Assembly: GCF_932526225.1 (NCBI RefSeq)
Contig: NC_064034.1
Span: 16,816,887 to 16,876,886 of the forward strand
DNA: 60,000 nt
Reading direction: 5' to 3'
Source of the DNA: Nematostella vectensis
Taxonomy: Eukaryota; Cnidaria; Anthozoa; Actiniaria; Edwardsiidae
Shown: piece after piece, positions 35,601 through 39,244 of the stretch
Numbering within the stretch: position 1 is the first letter of the stretch
Layout: each line of letters starts with the position of its first letter
The notes under the pieces: generated by a model
Seen by the model: the letters and a program-made list of their open reading frames with translations, nothing else
The model's database searches: none
What the model was told of the DNA's origin: nothing
Program-made: the position numbers and the translations under genes

Positions 35601-37469
35601 CAATGGATTATCCACGGGCCGCCCAAATCTTTCTGGATCTCTGGATTTTTCTTCCCACAAGGTAAGCAGGGATCGGCTGCTTGGTGAATACTACTTAAGG
35701 CCCTGCAGGGAAGCCTTCAAGAATGTCGATCAACCACTCCTTTGTTATTGTTATCATTGAAAATACAGCGGTGTAATCGCAAGGAATAACTCAAAATAAC
35801 AATCTACAAATGAAGTCCAATAAGTTATTGACGATTTTGAAAATATCTTGGTTACGTACGAGTTACCCGATGGAAATGGGTGCTTTTTGTGACTCGCCAT
35901 TCAGCGGGAGCATAAAATGGCGTCTACAGGCCCTTACCCAGACCGGACCTTATTTTTCTGGGGGGAGGGGGGGAGGGGGAGGGAGGGAGTTCTCTGATAA
36001 AAATCTAACCGCCTCCGAAAGAACAAAAAAGGATTTTTTCATGCCTTTGCAGTATCTCCACTGGACGTTTATTGTTGGATTTGGCTACATACCAGCGCTT
36101 ATGATTTTTAATTTTGTCTACAAATATCACGTCTATTGAGAACCCAAAAAGGACTTGTGGCCGTTGTGGGGGGGGGGGGGGGGGGGGGGGTGCGTTCGCA
36201 CCCCCTGCAACCCCCCCCCCCCCCCCCCCTGGGTACAGGCCTGGTCTACTTCACTCAAACCTTGTCGAAATACCCTCAACCTCCTTATATGATTTCCTAT
36301 AGTTTTCTTTTGCGACCAGTGATAATTATAGATGTGGTACTATAGGTTGACAGGTGTTTAGATCAAACCTAGATCCACGCCAGCCTTTAGCATCTCTTAT
36401 GGCACTATCCCGCTCCCCAGTCTGACATGTTGTATTGCCTTAAGGTTTCCTGACTGGCACCCTACAAAACCACGCGCGCAAGTACAACCTTCCTATCGAC
36501 CAACTGACGTTCAGCTACAACGTGCTGCCCCAGTACCGTAACCAGGAGGAGGTTGCCGAGGAGACCGCTAAGCTTGAGTACGGACAGGCGCTCCCGCTTG
36601 ACGAGGAGCTGGACTGCCCCGACGACGGCGTACTGGTACATGGGCTATACCTAGACGGAGCGCGCTGGGATGATGATTCCATGATGCTCGGTGACGCGCG
36701 CTACGGAGAGATGAACCCGGTACGTGTGCAAATTTTATCAATATGTCTTGCAATGTCGTGGAGTTACGGCCTCTGGAATCGTTTAGGTAATGCTCCGTGT
36801 AAGTTTTGCAAATGCACTTTCTTATCATCTGCATCTCTCGCCCAACCCTCACCCCAATGAATCGTCATTATCATTGATACTAAGCTAACCGCTTATCGCC
36901 TGCAGCCATTACCCATCCTGCACATGGAGCCGCAGATGAACCTAGTGCCAGACCCCTCACAATACATGTCACCTCTGTACAAGACCTCTGCCCGTGCTGG
37001 CGTGCTCTCAACCACAGGTATAACACGTGCCCCCTTCCCCCCTTTTTAAAGAAAAGGGAAGATAACTAATAAAGAGCTCGGTATTCCCTCCAGGCATCTT
37101 GTATGTCCTCTATGTGGAGTATTATCGATCTCTCGCGGTTTTCAATAAGGGCGTTATTTGTCCCGACTTTATAGTCACAACAAATTAAAATGTTGTTGTT
37201 GTTGTTGTTGTTGTTGTTACTTGTACTTTTGTTATTGTTGATGTTAATTATGACGATTATGATTATGATGTTGCAACAGCTTTTTAAAGGCTGACTGATG
37301 TTCTTTAACGCGATGCATATAGGTTTATAACTCGATTGTTGCGTAACTGATTGTTTTGTTTCCAGGTCATTCCACGAACTTCGTCGTATCCGTGTACCTC
37401 CCTACAGATCTACCGCAGGCCTTCTGGATAGAGAAAGGCACGGCGCTACTCTGTCAGCTCAACGAATAG
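563..37469 (+). CDS. DNAH6: Axonemal dynein heavy chain, DNAH6-like, 3' portion (38 exons)
   Basis: Inner-arm axonemal dynein motor subunit: an ATP-driven, minus-end-directed microtubule motor that bends cilia and flagella. I joined 38 exons with consensus acceptors and donors. Their lengths sum to 4953 nt, one open frame of 1650 residues plus TAG at 37467-37469. Exon coordinates are given in the five domain entries that follow. The family is clear from [14 protein letters not shown] in AAA5, [50 protein letters not shown] and the ending [12 protein letters not shown]...LLCQLNE. DNAH6 is preferred over DNAH1/3/7/12 because of RWDD...[14 protein letters not shown] near the end and [13 protein letters not shown], as I recall them from vertebrate DNAH6. 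Known DNAH6 is about 4150 residues, so the window carries roughly the last 40%; AAA1-AAA3 and the tail lie to the left. No frameshift or stop interrupts the assembled exons, so the gene looks functional despite heavy repeat load in its introns. Confidence 0.88.
1983..2179. mobile_element. MITE-like foldback element
   Basis: Two inverted arms of about 49 bp (1983-2031 and 2131-2179) match with a few differences and flank a 99-bp centre. Each arm carries TTTTGGGATTTTCTGTTCCG or its complement and an AAGCCAATCAGA end. It has no coding capacity and lies in dynein intron 4. The target-site duplication could not be fixed. Confidence 0.7.
2343..8151 (+). CDS. DNAH6: Dynein exons 5-13: stalk coiled coil and microtubule-binding domain
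   Basis: Exons 2343-2497, 2858-3038, 4665-4790, 4919-5028, 5392-5464, 5933-6022, 6437-6519, 6921-7005 and 7999-8151. Exons 6-7 encode the outgoing stalk helix (heptad-rich, with [16 protein letters not shown] at the 3' end). Exons 8-11 hold the microtubule-binding domain: [12 protein letters not shown], a GVKPDW join formed across introns 8/9, then [15 protein letters not shown]. Exons 12-13 are the return helix of the coiled coil ([15 protein letters not shown], then [17 protein letters not shown]). The CC1-MTBD-CC2 order and lengths fit a normal dynein stalk. Exon 7 has a truncated duplicate just upstream at 4515-4582. Exon 12 is followed by five extra copies of its 3' end. Both duplicates are treated here as intronic. 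Confidence 0.87.
3100..4400. repeat. 57-bp minisatellite (about 22 units)
   Basis: About 22 units of a 57-bp repeat with core ACGATGACTTGGTCATCTA, ending CCTGCTCGCCTGATCTTT, fill most of dynein intron 6. Because 57 is a multiple of three and the unit lacks a stop in one frame, long spurious ORFs of 19-residue repeats appear on the plus strand. The array starts about 70 bp after the exon 6 donor and ends just before the exon 7 duplication. Confidence 0.92.
4436..4735 (+). repeat. 150-bp tandem duplication including part of dynein exon 7
   Basis: The segments 4436-4585 and 4586-4735 are two near-identical 150-bp copies. Each holds the branch/acceptor region and the first 68-71 nt of exon 7. 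The left copy breaks off after the GCC ATC GC codons and runs into intronic sequence with an in-frame TAG, so the right copy is the real exon. Two codon-level differences (TTT versus GCT after GTCCAA) show some divergence since duplication. Confidence 0.88.
6935..7480 (+). repeat. Tandem copies of the 3' end of dynein exon 12 with its donor
   Basis: The last ~70 nt of exon 12 plus its donor (GCAAG|gtaagccaacatct) are repeated five more times, at about 7036, 7130, 7219, 7306 and 7394, each unit separated by a G run of 7-18. Every copy keeps the coding sequence nearly unchanged and a complete gtaag donor. The first copy is contiguous with the acceptor at 6920, so the true exon is 6921-7005. Confidence 0.92.
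7713..7766. repeat. GC-alternating inverted repeat
   Basis: GTGGCGCGCGCGCGC and GCGCGCGCCAC face each other across about 30 bp in dynein intron 12. The arms are alternating purine-pyrimidine and could form a hairpin or Z-DNA. It may be the remains of a tiny foldback element. Confidence 0.5.
8152..10255. other. Intron 13 sequence with no clear gene
   Basis: Apart from the 8740-9168 ORF I see no exon with convincing splice sites or protein similarity here. The sequence is AT-rich with short homopolymers and a G-rich stretch at 9340-9357. Confidence 0.6.
8740..9168 (+). CDS. Uncharacterised repeat-containing ORF in dynein intron 13
   Basis: A 142-residue ORF with an ATG start in the same orientation as dynein. 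The first 50 residues ([16 protein letters not shown]...) match no family I know. The rest is five imperfect 15-16-residue charged repeats of the type [16 protein letters not shown], rich in K, D, N and S, reflecting a ~48-bp minisatellite. It could be an intronic nested gene, an old captured fragment, or simply an open frame through a minisatellite. No promoter or splice evidence separates these. Confidence 0.25.
   Translation: MGCVPSCDVPLYGRCSIIVVPNSLRQRTQNRNKVIAKAKYQAGIEKILYTNKTKAKLKPDGEGNARIKSDYQRPATSEKNDKLKQDNQRSATSEENAKLKQDNQRPAISEGNAKLKPDNQSSAISEENAKLKPDNLRSAKKF
10256..10599 (+). repeat. 40-bp minisatellite abutting the exon 14 acceptor
   Basis: About eight 40-bp units with ATTGTTTTGCCATCCCC and TTGTCCCAGGGCC fill the end of intron 13. 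The most 3' units degrade into the polypyrimidine tract and acceptor (ctctatttcag) of exon 14 at 10600. Each unit carries a pyrimidine-rich CCCAG that resembles an acceptor. Confidence 0.85.
10600..13411 (+). CDS. DNAH6: Dynein exons 14-20: AAA5 module
   Basis: Exons 10600-10698, 11023-11154, 11220-11291, 11809-11994, 12133-12305, 12451-12631 and 13232-13411. AAA5 is a degenerate ATPase unit of the motor ring that does not bind nucleotide productively. Visible landmarks are [109 protein letters not shown] and [14 protein letters not shown]. This is one of the most conserved stretches of axonemal dyneins, and it matches my memory of DNAH6 nearly residue for residue. Exon 17 uses the acceptor tcctcaag at 11808. 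Intron 16, ahead of it, contains a 300-bp GGT-rich tract. Confidence 0.9.
11405..11715 (+). repeat. GGT/GAT-rich triplet tract
   Basis: An impure GGT repeat with a ~15-18-bp higher-order unit (GGTGGTAGTGATGGTTGT) in dynein intron 16. It makes spurious valine-rich and histidine/threonine-rich ORFs on both strands. Confidence 0.9.
12956..13128. mobile_element. MITE-like foldback element
   Basis: Inverted arms at 12956-12993 and 13091-13128 (CTTAAGG TAGC..., AGCAAGC..AAAGGG.TTGG) flank about 97 bp. The arms match over about 38 bp with several differences. Non-coding, in dynein intron 19. Confidence 0.6.
13540..13725 (+). repeat. Dispersed repeat, copy 1 (related to 35720-35930)
   Basis: This stretch of intron 20 is recognisably similar to 35720-35930 in intron 35: shared blocks include AAATAACAAT plus the ATTGACGAT...ATATTTGGTTAC region and GCGGGA.CATAAAATGGCG. 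Both copies lie in the same orientation and are diverged. It looks like an old non-autonomous interspersed repeat. Confidence 0.55.
13830..17480 (+). CDS. DNAH6: Dynein exons 21-29: AAA6 module
   Basis: Exons 13830-13936, 14075-14201, 14572-14640, 14799-14876, 15133-15291, 15810-16000, 16079-16172, 16549-16789 and 17275-17480. They encode [34 protein letters not shown], the AAA6 core ([33 protein letters not shown]), [45 protein letters not shown], and [17 protein letters not shown]. Exon 25 has an acidic insert ([18 protein letters not shown]) where family members vary. The donor at 17481 (gtcagt) opens the 13.3-kb intron that holds the transposon pair. Confidence 0.9.
15650..15809 (+). repeat. 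~46-bp repeat abutting the exon 26 acceptor
   Basis: Three units spaced 45-48 bp apart (CTTGTTTGCGCC.GGCC.AGCACCTTA) are followed by a partial fourth (CGCCTTGTTCGACAG) whose end is the acceptor of exon 26. The array therefore supplies the polypyrimidine tract of a coding exon. Confidence 0.75.
17556..17709. mobile_element. Long near-perfect hairpin (foldback element)
   Basis: Two 65-bp arms (17556-17620 and 17645-17709) are almost perfectly complementary around a 24-bp loop. The outer ends read AGCCTGCTTGCAGGC and its complement. Only one mismatch was noticed in the arms, so the insertion is recent. It sits 75 bp inside dynein intron 29. Confidence 0.85.
17677..18408 (+). CDS. Uncharacterised 243-aa ORF beside the hairpin
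   Basis: An open frame of 243 residues whose ATG lies inside the right arm of the hairpin. It is basic and low-complexity in the middle ([13 protein letters not shown], then Ser/Pro-rich [13 protein letters not shown]), with a Glu/Arg-rich helix-like stretch and a more ordered C-terminus ([35 protein letters not shown]). GC content is clearly higher than in the surrounding intron, which favours a once-coding origin. No family is recognised. Possibilities are a nested gene exon, a captured gene fragment carried by a transposon, or a decayed transposon ORF. The start is uncertain because the upstream part is transposon sequence. Confidence 0.35.
   Translation: MITPSTACKQASTTASQCLSRTRQSGHREVGIAEIEAGHFRRNTVTLPPIPPRRNVSQRGAGLLNDRGGPASAKRQKSKLKGIKGKRKGEISPGTVSRASAQRTSNASGSRNREEPIRNDDPSYQIARDDVHSTPRGELSPSPQVSQEPSPSENLGTLISQEESLLKRRQSIEEPERLLAKRETARALKLQPVARLDAYVYRRAGECAAKDAASQSRCRVRALAKKCGMENVRLPSITEHLKR
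18490..18588. repeat. (TTTA)n(TTCA)n microsatellite, left flank of the transposon pair
   Basis: TTTA repeats pass into TTCA repeats directly before the left end of transposon copy 1. The right flank at 29525-29632 is the mirror order, TTCA then TTTA. Confidence 0.9.
20173..20400. repeat. 30-bp minisatellite inside transposon copy 1
   Basis: Seven full units and one partial unit of AACGTCTCTGTGTATACATT plus TAAGTATAAT. Copy 2 of the element has one unit fewer (25668-25862). Open frames on both strands here are by-products of the 30-bp period. Confidence 0.9.
20547..23213 (-). CDS. Tyrosine recombinase with paired zinc fingers (Crypton-like), copy 1
   Basis: An 888-residue intact ORF, the likely transposition enzyme, which would cut and rejoin DNA through a tyrosine-DNA intermediate. 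Residues 30-50 and 90-110 form two zinc fingers with identical spacing C-X4-C-X9-H-X4-H. Residues 140-350 are acidic and Ser/Gln-rich (a run [14 protein letters not shown], later [10 protein letters not shown]). Residues 350-460 look like an all-helical core-binding domain. The catalytic domain at 490-690 shows [12 protein letters not shown] (Arg537), KHKT (Lys567), SFRKAAV (Arg646), LMGHNQKT (His670) and KFYLV (Tyr679, probable nucleophile). The usual His of the HxxR box is not obvious. Residues 727-785 ([15 protein letters not shown]) resemble a SANT/Myb-like fold. Met11 (ATG at 23181-23183) is an equally plausible start. It runs opposite to the dynein gene. Assignment to Crypton rather than another YR lineage is an inference. 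Confidence 0.8.
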   Translation of the reverse strand: MITMFCFYHKMASCDPVKMEKSYKRQKHRCPVPACQKEVIHLPRHLITVHKWSREKALEALSVFDLGAKRTKSEAVPEQRAKRTYKRRVCSFPGCNLIVRRLHNHLNAKHKLSRHDERYKQLLKESRWEEIGEDFQEECVVEISSDTESEPEQEPDPQSQSQSKGKGQSQSKSSQSSTMSSNEEEMCLQEIHRKSEKAKAIMRGGQVDQHKYSSSDDDSDEVIPSSPIGKKRSIFLKRALADIHTDTPKVIKKRTTGGLAGEQSSPTLWKATAAGNSKEKDDLSTSSPAEEIEDKDYEPDGEDEDENEDNEGCGNDDEDNDINVTDEEDELMMKAETLMKDDEGRNDDTDKILDAFLQWLQGIDGGRRELRTAKQYVAQVHAIIKDVDPDELRIDSILNKKHLRDKWLQKLERNRKPGTCKAYLGSLSRFLRFLVVEKLEDLKLTEEHVRKVRVQVQEWSASFKKPFKERRWEKHQEDLEKLITPEDVQKFSKSAPVRAAISTLGRYMEKEGSPGQTDFCTVRDHLITRLCIENACRAGPLANMTLRDLDRATKDGDEMIVTILKHKTSASAGPAHVVLSPTVFTWLKAYVKYMRNKVSGAGTDPDEKVFISFTASEMTSSMISAQLNSFWQKAVEKIRVNAASFRKAAVSVVHEEHQHLRKDLADLMGHNQKTAEKFYLVRQKSKSAAKTSLALRNIMYAEGASHVEASEALPVKNGEAEKSGRHHWTEKEEEAIQMAFKDAIEECKLRLDAVKQEIPKQPLLAHIDALKVYDNVRSLMRKENTQASPCLPTEKMSQQEKMERMLGREDAEESCLKSKGSQVFTDLQSNLCLRLFHDLLHNNNRIERKALMERVMRDDEAKKELSAFTPQQLADKVRAERNKAKKSK
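23803..24058. repeat. Subterminal GTTACAAAAAGGAAC repeat cluster, copy 1
   Basis: Twelve matches to GTTACAAAAAGGAAC (with small variations, nine direct and three inverted) in about 250 bp at the right end of the element. Four more occur in the left part (18599-18615 inverted, ~18767, ~19369, ~19545). They are probable binding sites for the element's recombinase or zinc fingers. This role is inferred from position and repetition. Confidence 0.8.
24059..24080. repeat. Short TTCA microsatellite between the two transposon copies
   Basis: Twenty-two bases of ATTC repeats ending in AC separate the right end of copy 1 from the left end of copy 2. They match the flanking microsatellite and mark the junction of the tandem pair. 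Confidence 0.85.
25668..25862. repeat. 30-bp minisatellite inside transposon copy 2
   Basis: Six full units plus a partial one of the same 30-bp repeat as in copy 1. The missing unit corresponds to the second unit of copy 1. Confidence 0.88.
26012..28678 (-). CDS. Tyrosine recombinase with paired zinc fingers (Crypton-like), copy 2
   Basis: An intact 888-residue ORF with the same domains and catalytic residues as copy 1. I count five amino-acid differences relative to copy 1: G67R, I251V, N323D, R450T and N775K. None touches the zinc ligands or the catalytic Arg, Lys, His and Tyr. Two intact, nearly identical copies imply recent duplication or transposition, so the family may still be active in this genome. 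Confidence 0.8.
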   Translation of the reverse strand: MITMFCFYHKMASCDPVKMEKSYKRQKHRCPVPACQKEVIHLPRHLITVHKWSREKALEALSVFDLRAKRTKSEAVPEQRAKRTYKRRVCSFPGCNLIVRRLHNHLNAKHKLSRHDERYKQLLKESRWEEIGEDFQEECVVEISSDTESEPEQEPDPQSQSQSKGKGQSQSKSSQSSTMSSNEEEMCLQEIHRKSEKAKAIMRGGQVDQHKYSSSDDDSDEVIPSSPIGKKRSIFLKRALADIHTDTPKVVKKRTTGGLAGEQSSPTLWKATAAGNSKEKDDLSTSSPAEEIEDKDYEPDGEDEDENEDNEGCGNDDEDNDIDVTDEEDELMMKAETLMKDDEGRNDDTDKILDAFLQWLQGIDGGRRELRTAKQYVAQVHAIIKDVDPDELRIDSILNKKHLRDKWLQKLERNRKPGTCKAYLGSLSRFLRFLVVEKLEDLKLTEEHVTKVRVQVQEWSASFKKPFKERRWEKHQEDLEKLITPEDVQKFSKSAPVRAAISTLGRYMEKEGSPGQTDFCTVRDHLITRLCIENACRAGPLANMTLRDLDRATKDGDEMIVTILKHKTSASAGPAHVVLSPTVFTWLKAYVKYMRNKVSGAGTDPDEKVFISFTASEMTSSMISAQLNSFWQKAVEKIRVNAASFRKAAVSVVHEEHQHLRKDLADLMGHNQKTAEKFYLVRQKSKSAAKTSLALRNIMYAEGASHVEASEALPVKNGEAEKSGRHHWTEKEEEAIQMAFKDAIEECKLRLDAVKQEIPKQPLLAHIDALKVYDKVRSLMRKENTQASPCLPTEKMSQQEKMERMLGREDAEESCLKSKGSQVFTDLQSNLCLRLFHDLLHNNNRIERKALMERVMRDDEAKKELSAFTPQQLADKVRAERNKAKKSK
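29525..29632. repeat. (TTCA)n(TTTA)n microsatellite, right flank of the transposon pair
   Basis: Fourteen or more TTCA units followed by TTTA units directly after copy 2. Confidence 0.9.
29640..29875. repeat. Short tandem repeat of ~57 bp
   Basis: Three to four diverged units containing AATTCATTAAGTTCAATCA and CTGATTACCAAAATGATAA, in dynein intron 29. Confidence 0.6.
29879..30204. mobile_element. MITE-like element with ~62-bp inverted ends
   Basis: Arms at 29879-29940 and 30141-30204 are inverted copies ending ACACGAGCAAAT.TTATGTGG, separated by 200 bp that repeat similar motifs (CAAATATTTG, TTTGCCACAT). It has no coding capacity. It directly precedes the exon 30 acceptor array. Confidence 0.75.
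30221..30801 (+). repeat. 50-bp array of exon 30 acceptors
   Basis: Eleven full 50-bp units and a terminal twelfth that runs into the real exon. Each unit contains tgacag followed by ATTACGTACGGTG (ATTACGAACGGTG in a few units); the first form is exactly the first 13 nt of exon 30. The true exon diverges after that point. All upstream acceptors are decoys: exon 30 continues in frame only from 30789. Confidence 0.93.
30789..37469 (+). CDS. DNAH6: Dynein exons 30-38: C-terminal domain and stop
   Basis: Exons 30789-30903, 31324-31445, 34007-34177, 34621-34800, 35409-35501, 35601-35661, 36445-36719, 36906-37017 and 37366-37469. They begin [20 protein letters not shown] and continue [17 protein letters not shown], then [65 protein letters not shown] and [18 protein letters not shown]. 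The conserved ending reads [18 protein letters not shown] and ALLCQLNE before TAG. The acceptor of exon 30 and the donor of exon 31 are the innermost members of large tandem arrays. The only choices that keep the frame are the last acceptor (30788) and the first donor (31446). Confidence 0.9.
31446..33900 (+). repeat. 73-bp array of exon 31 ends and donors (33 extra units)
   Basis: The last 69 nt of exon 31 plus GTAA form a 73-bp unit repeated 33 times from 31446 to 33854 (2409 bp, exactly 33 x 73), with a decayed partial unit after. Every unit keeps a ttccag|gtaaga-type donor (one or two read cagataaga). Reading on from the true exon meets an in-frame TGA within the first repeat, so use of any later donor would truncate the protein. 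Confidence 0.93.
35720..35930 (+). repeat. Dispersed repeat, copy 2 (related to 13540-13725)
   Basis: The second diverged copy of the interspersed repeat described at 13540, in dynein intron 35, ending near GCGGGAGCATAAAATGGCG. Confidence 0.55.
36168..36229. repeat. G-run, hairpin and C-run
   Basis: Twenty-three G residues run into TGCG TT CGCA and five C, then CTGCAA spacing and nineteen C. The strand can form a long G/C hairpin, and each half could form a quadruplex or i-motif. Such runs are prone to sequencing and assembly error, so exact lengths are uncertain. Confidence 0.85.
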
Positions 37470-37737
37470 GCCGCCTTTTCCTGATTCTATATTCTAAGCA
37501 CAGTCTCTGTGACTTATTAATGCGAACCGTACAGTATTGTGTTTGTACATACTCGAAATAGTAGATAATTGCCAAGTAACGCAAAATAGACTCCAGAATG
37601 TTCGGGTCCATTTTCGAGCTGATCTTGACAATAAAATTTTCAGTTCGCATTTTTGTGTGAATGTTTCCTCTTATATATGCGTGTTGGAGAGGAATTTGGG
37701 TTATATTAATAACATCTTGTACATTTGGATTTTTTCA

Positions 37738-37743
37738 ATAAAA
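37738..37743 (+). terminator. Poly(A) signal of the dynein gene
   Basis: AATAAA lies about 270 bp after the dynein stop codon in AT-rich sequence, a normal 3' UTR distance. No other plus-strand gene ends nearby. Confidence 0.6.
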
Positions 37744-38019
37744 TTGCTGTAAAATCATTTGCCTTGTTTAGTGCATTTTAAACATTCGTTACTCTGTTAA
37801 TTGAAATACATTTCTCATGAATATATAATGTATTTTTTTCATTCAAATATTTATTGTGACACAAAGCTTTCATAATTTTTCATTCGCAGCCTCAGGCGAA
37901 GCATAGTAAAGGATTATGTAAAGGGGGTATTTTACTTTGATGCTTTCTACTCGGCATTGTTCCTTGTTTACTAAGTGCTGTATGTCTCAGACTTAGTACT
38001 TGCTATATGGCTTAGACGC

Positions 38020-38900
38020 TTTTGTGGGTTTATTTACTGTTTACTACATGCTATGTGGCTCATCTGTGGGGTTCACTGGATGTTATATGTCTCAGACGCT
38101 TCTGTGGGGTTTATTTAGTACATGCCTTTTGACTCTGACGTTTCTGTGGGGTTCACTGCATACTATATAGCTCACACATTTCTGTGGGGTTTACTTTATG
38201 TTATATGTTTCAGACATTTTTTGGGGGCTTACTACATACTATATGGCTCAAACATTTCTGTGGGGAGCACGGCATGCTATTTTACTCAGACATTTCTGGG
38301 GTTTATTTAGTATATACTATATATGGCTCAGACATTTCTGTGGTGCTTACTGCATGCTATATGACTCAGACGCCCGGGGGAAGGGGGGGGACTTCGAGAA
38401 ACACAGACGGGGGTGCTCGACAGCAAAACCAATTTTAATTATGAGGGATAGCGCTAAGAACGTGGTCAACAACAACTCTTACCCATAAGTGATAGCACAT
38501 TGGGTGTGGTCGAATGAATTTTTAACCCTAAGAGACAGCACTTAAAAAACAATGCACGTTTTTATTGGCTGATGGATCCTGTATTGTTACGTTACCGACA
38601 ATAAAGCCAAAAGTATCAATCGGTCAGTTAACTTGTGGTTTATTGTAAAATACGTTTCGAGCGATTGGGCCACCATTGAGCTTGAGACGCCCTAAATGAT
38701 AGCAGAATCGGAAAAATCCTAAAACATCCCCTAAGAGATAGCAGTTGGTAAGAATTTTATATCCTAAAAGATAGAACGAGCATCCCCGTCTACTTTTCTG
38801 CAGAGTCACCTCCCCTGGTTCAGACGCTTCTGTGGGGTTTATTTAGTACATGCTCTATGGCTCAGACATTTTTTTGAGGTTTACTGGATACTATATGCTT
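38020..38900. repeat. Degenerate ~40-bp repeat interrupted by an interspersed element
   Basis: Imperfect units like ACTATATGGCTCAGACATTT plus CTGTGGGGTTTACT occur at 38020-38380 and 38815-38915. The gap between, 38385-38815, is an element also seen at 57040-57360. The element apparently inserted into the repeat array between dynein and the K+ channel gene. Confidence 0.75.
38385..38815. mobile_element. Dispersed repeat, copy A (related to 57040-57360)
   Basis: Shared with 57040-57360: GATAGCAC.TTGGGTGTGGTC, CAGTT.GTA.GAATTTTATA, CCTAAAAGATAG and a terminal T.GT.TACTTTT.TG..G..... CCTCC block. No ORF is present. It is probably a non-autonomous interspersed element. Confidence 0.6.
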
Positions 38901-39244
38901 CAGACTGTACAGTCTTGATACACCTTGATACGTTATGGGTGGGGGTCCCCGTCTAGCCTCCTCTATCCTTGGTTATTTAACGGTGACAACGTCCTATAAG
39001 TATAACTTAGTACATGACATATCTACGATTTCATGGCAAGTTCTGCATATACGGTTTTGAATATACCCGAATAATCTCAAACCAAAGTCATTTGTTTCTT
39101 GGATTTGCTTTATGAATTTACTGCAATTTTTTCTTGTTCCAATAAAGTAAATTCTGTTCCTTAAATCTTTTGGGATAGTATACATATTTCAAGTCCTCAC
39201 ATTTCAAAGGTTTCTTGTTCCGCCAATTGCATTTTGGCTTCGCG

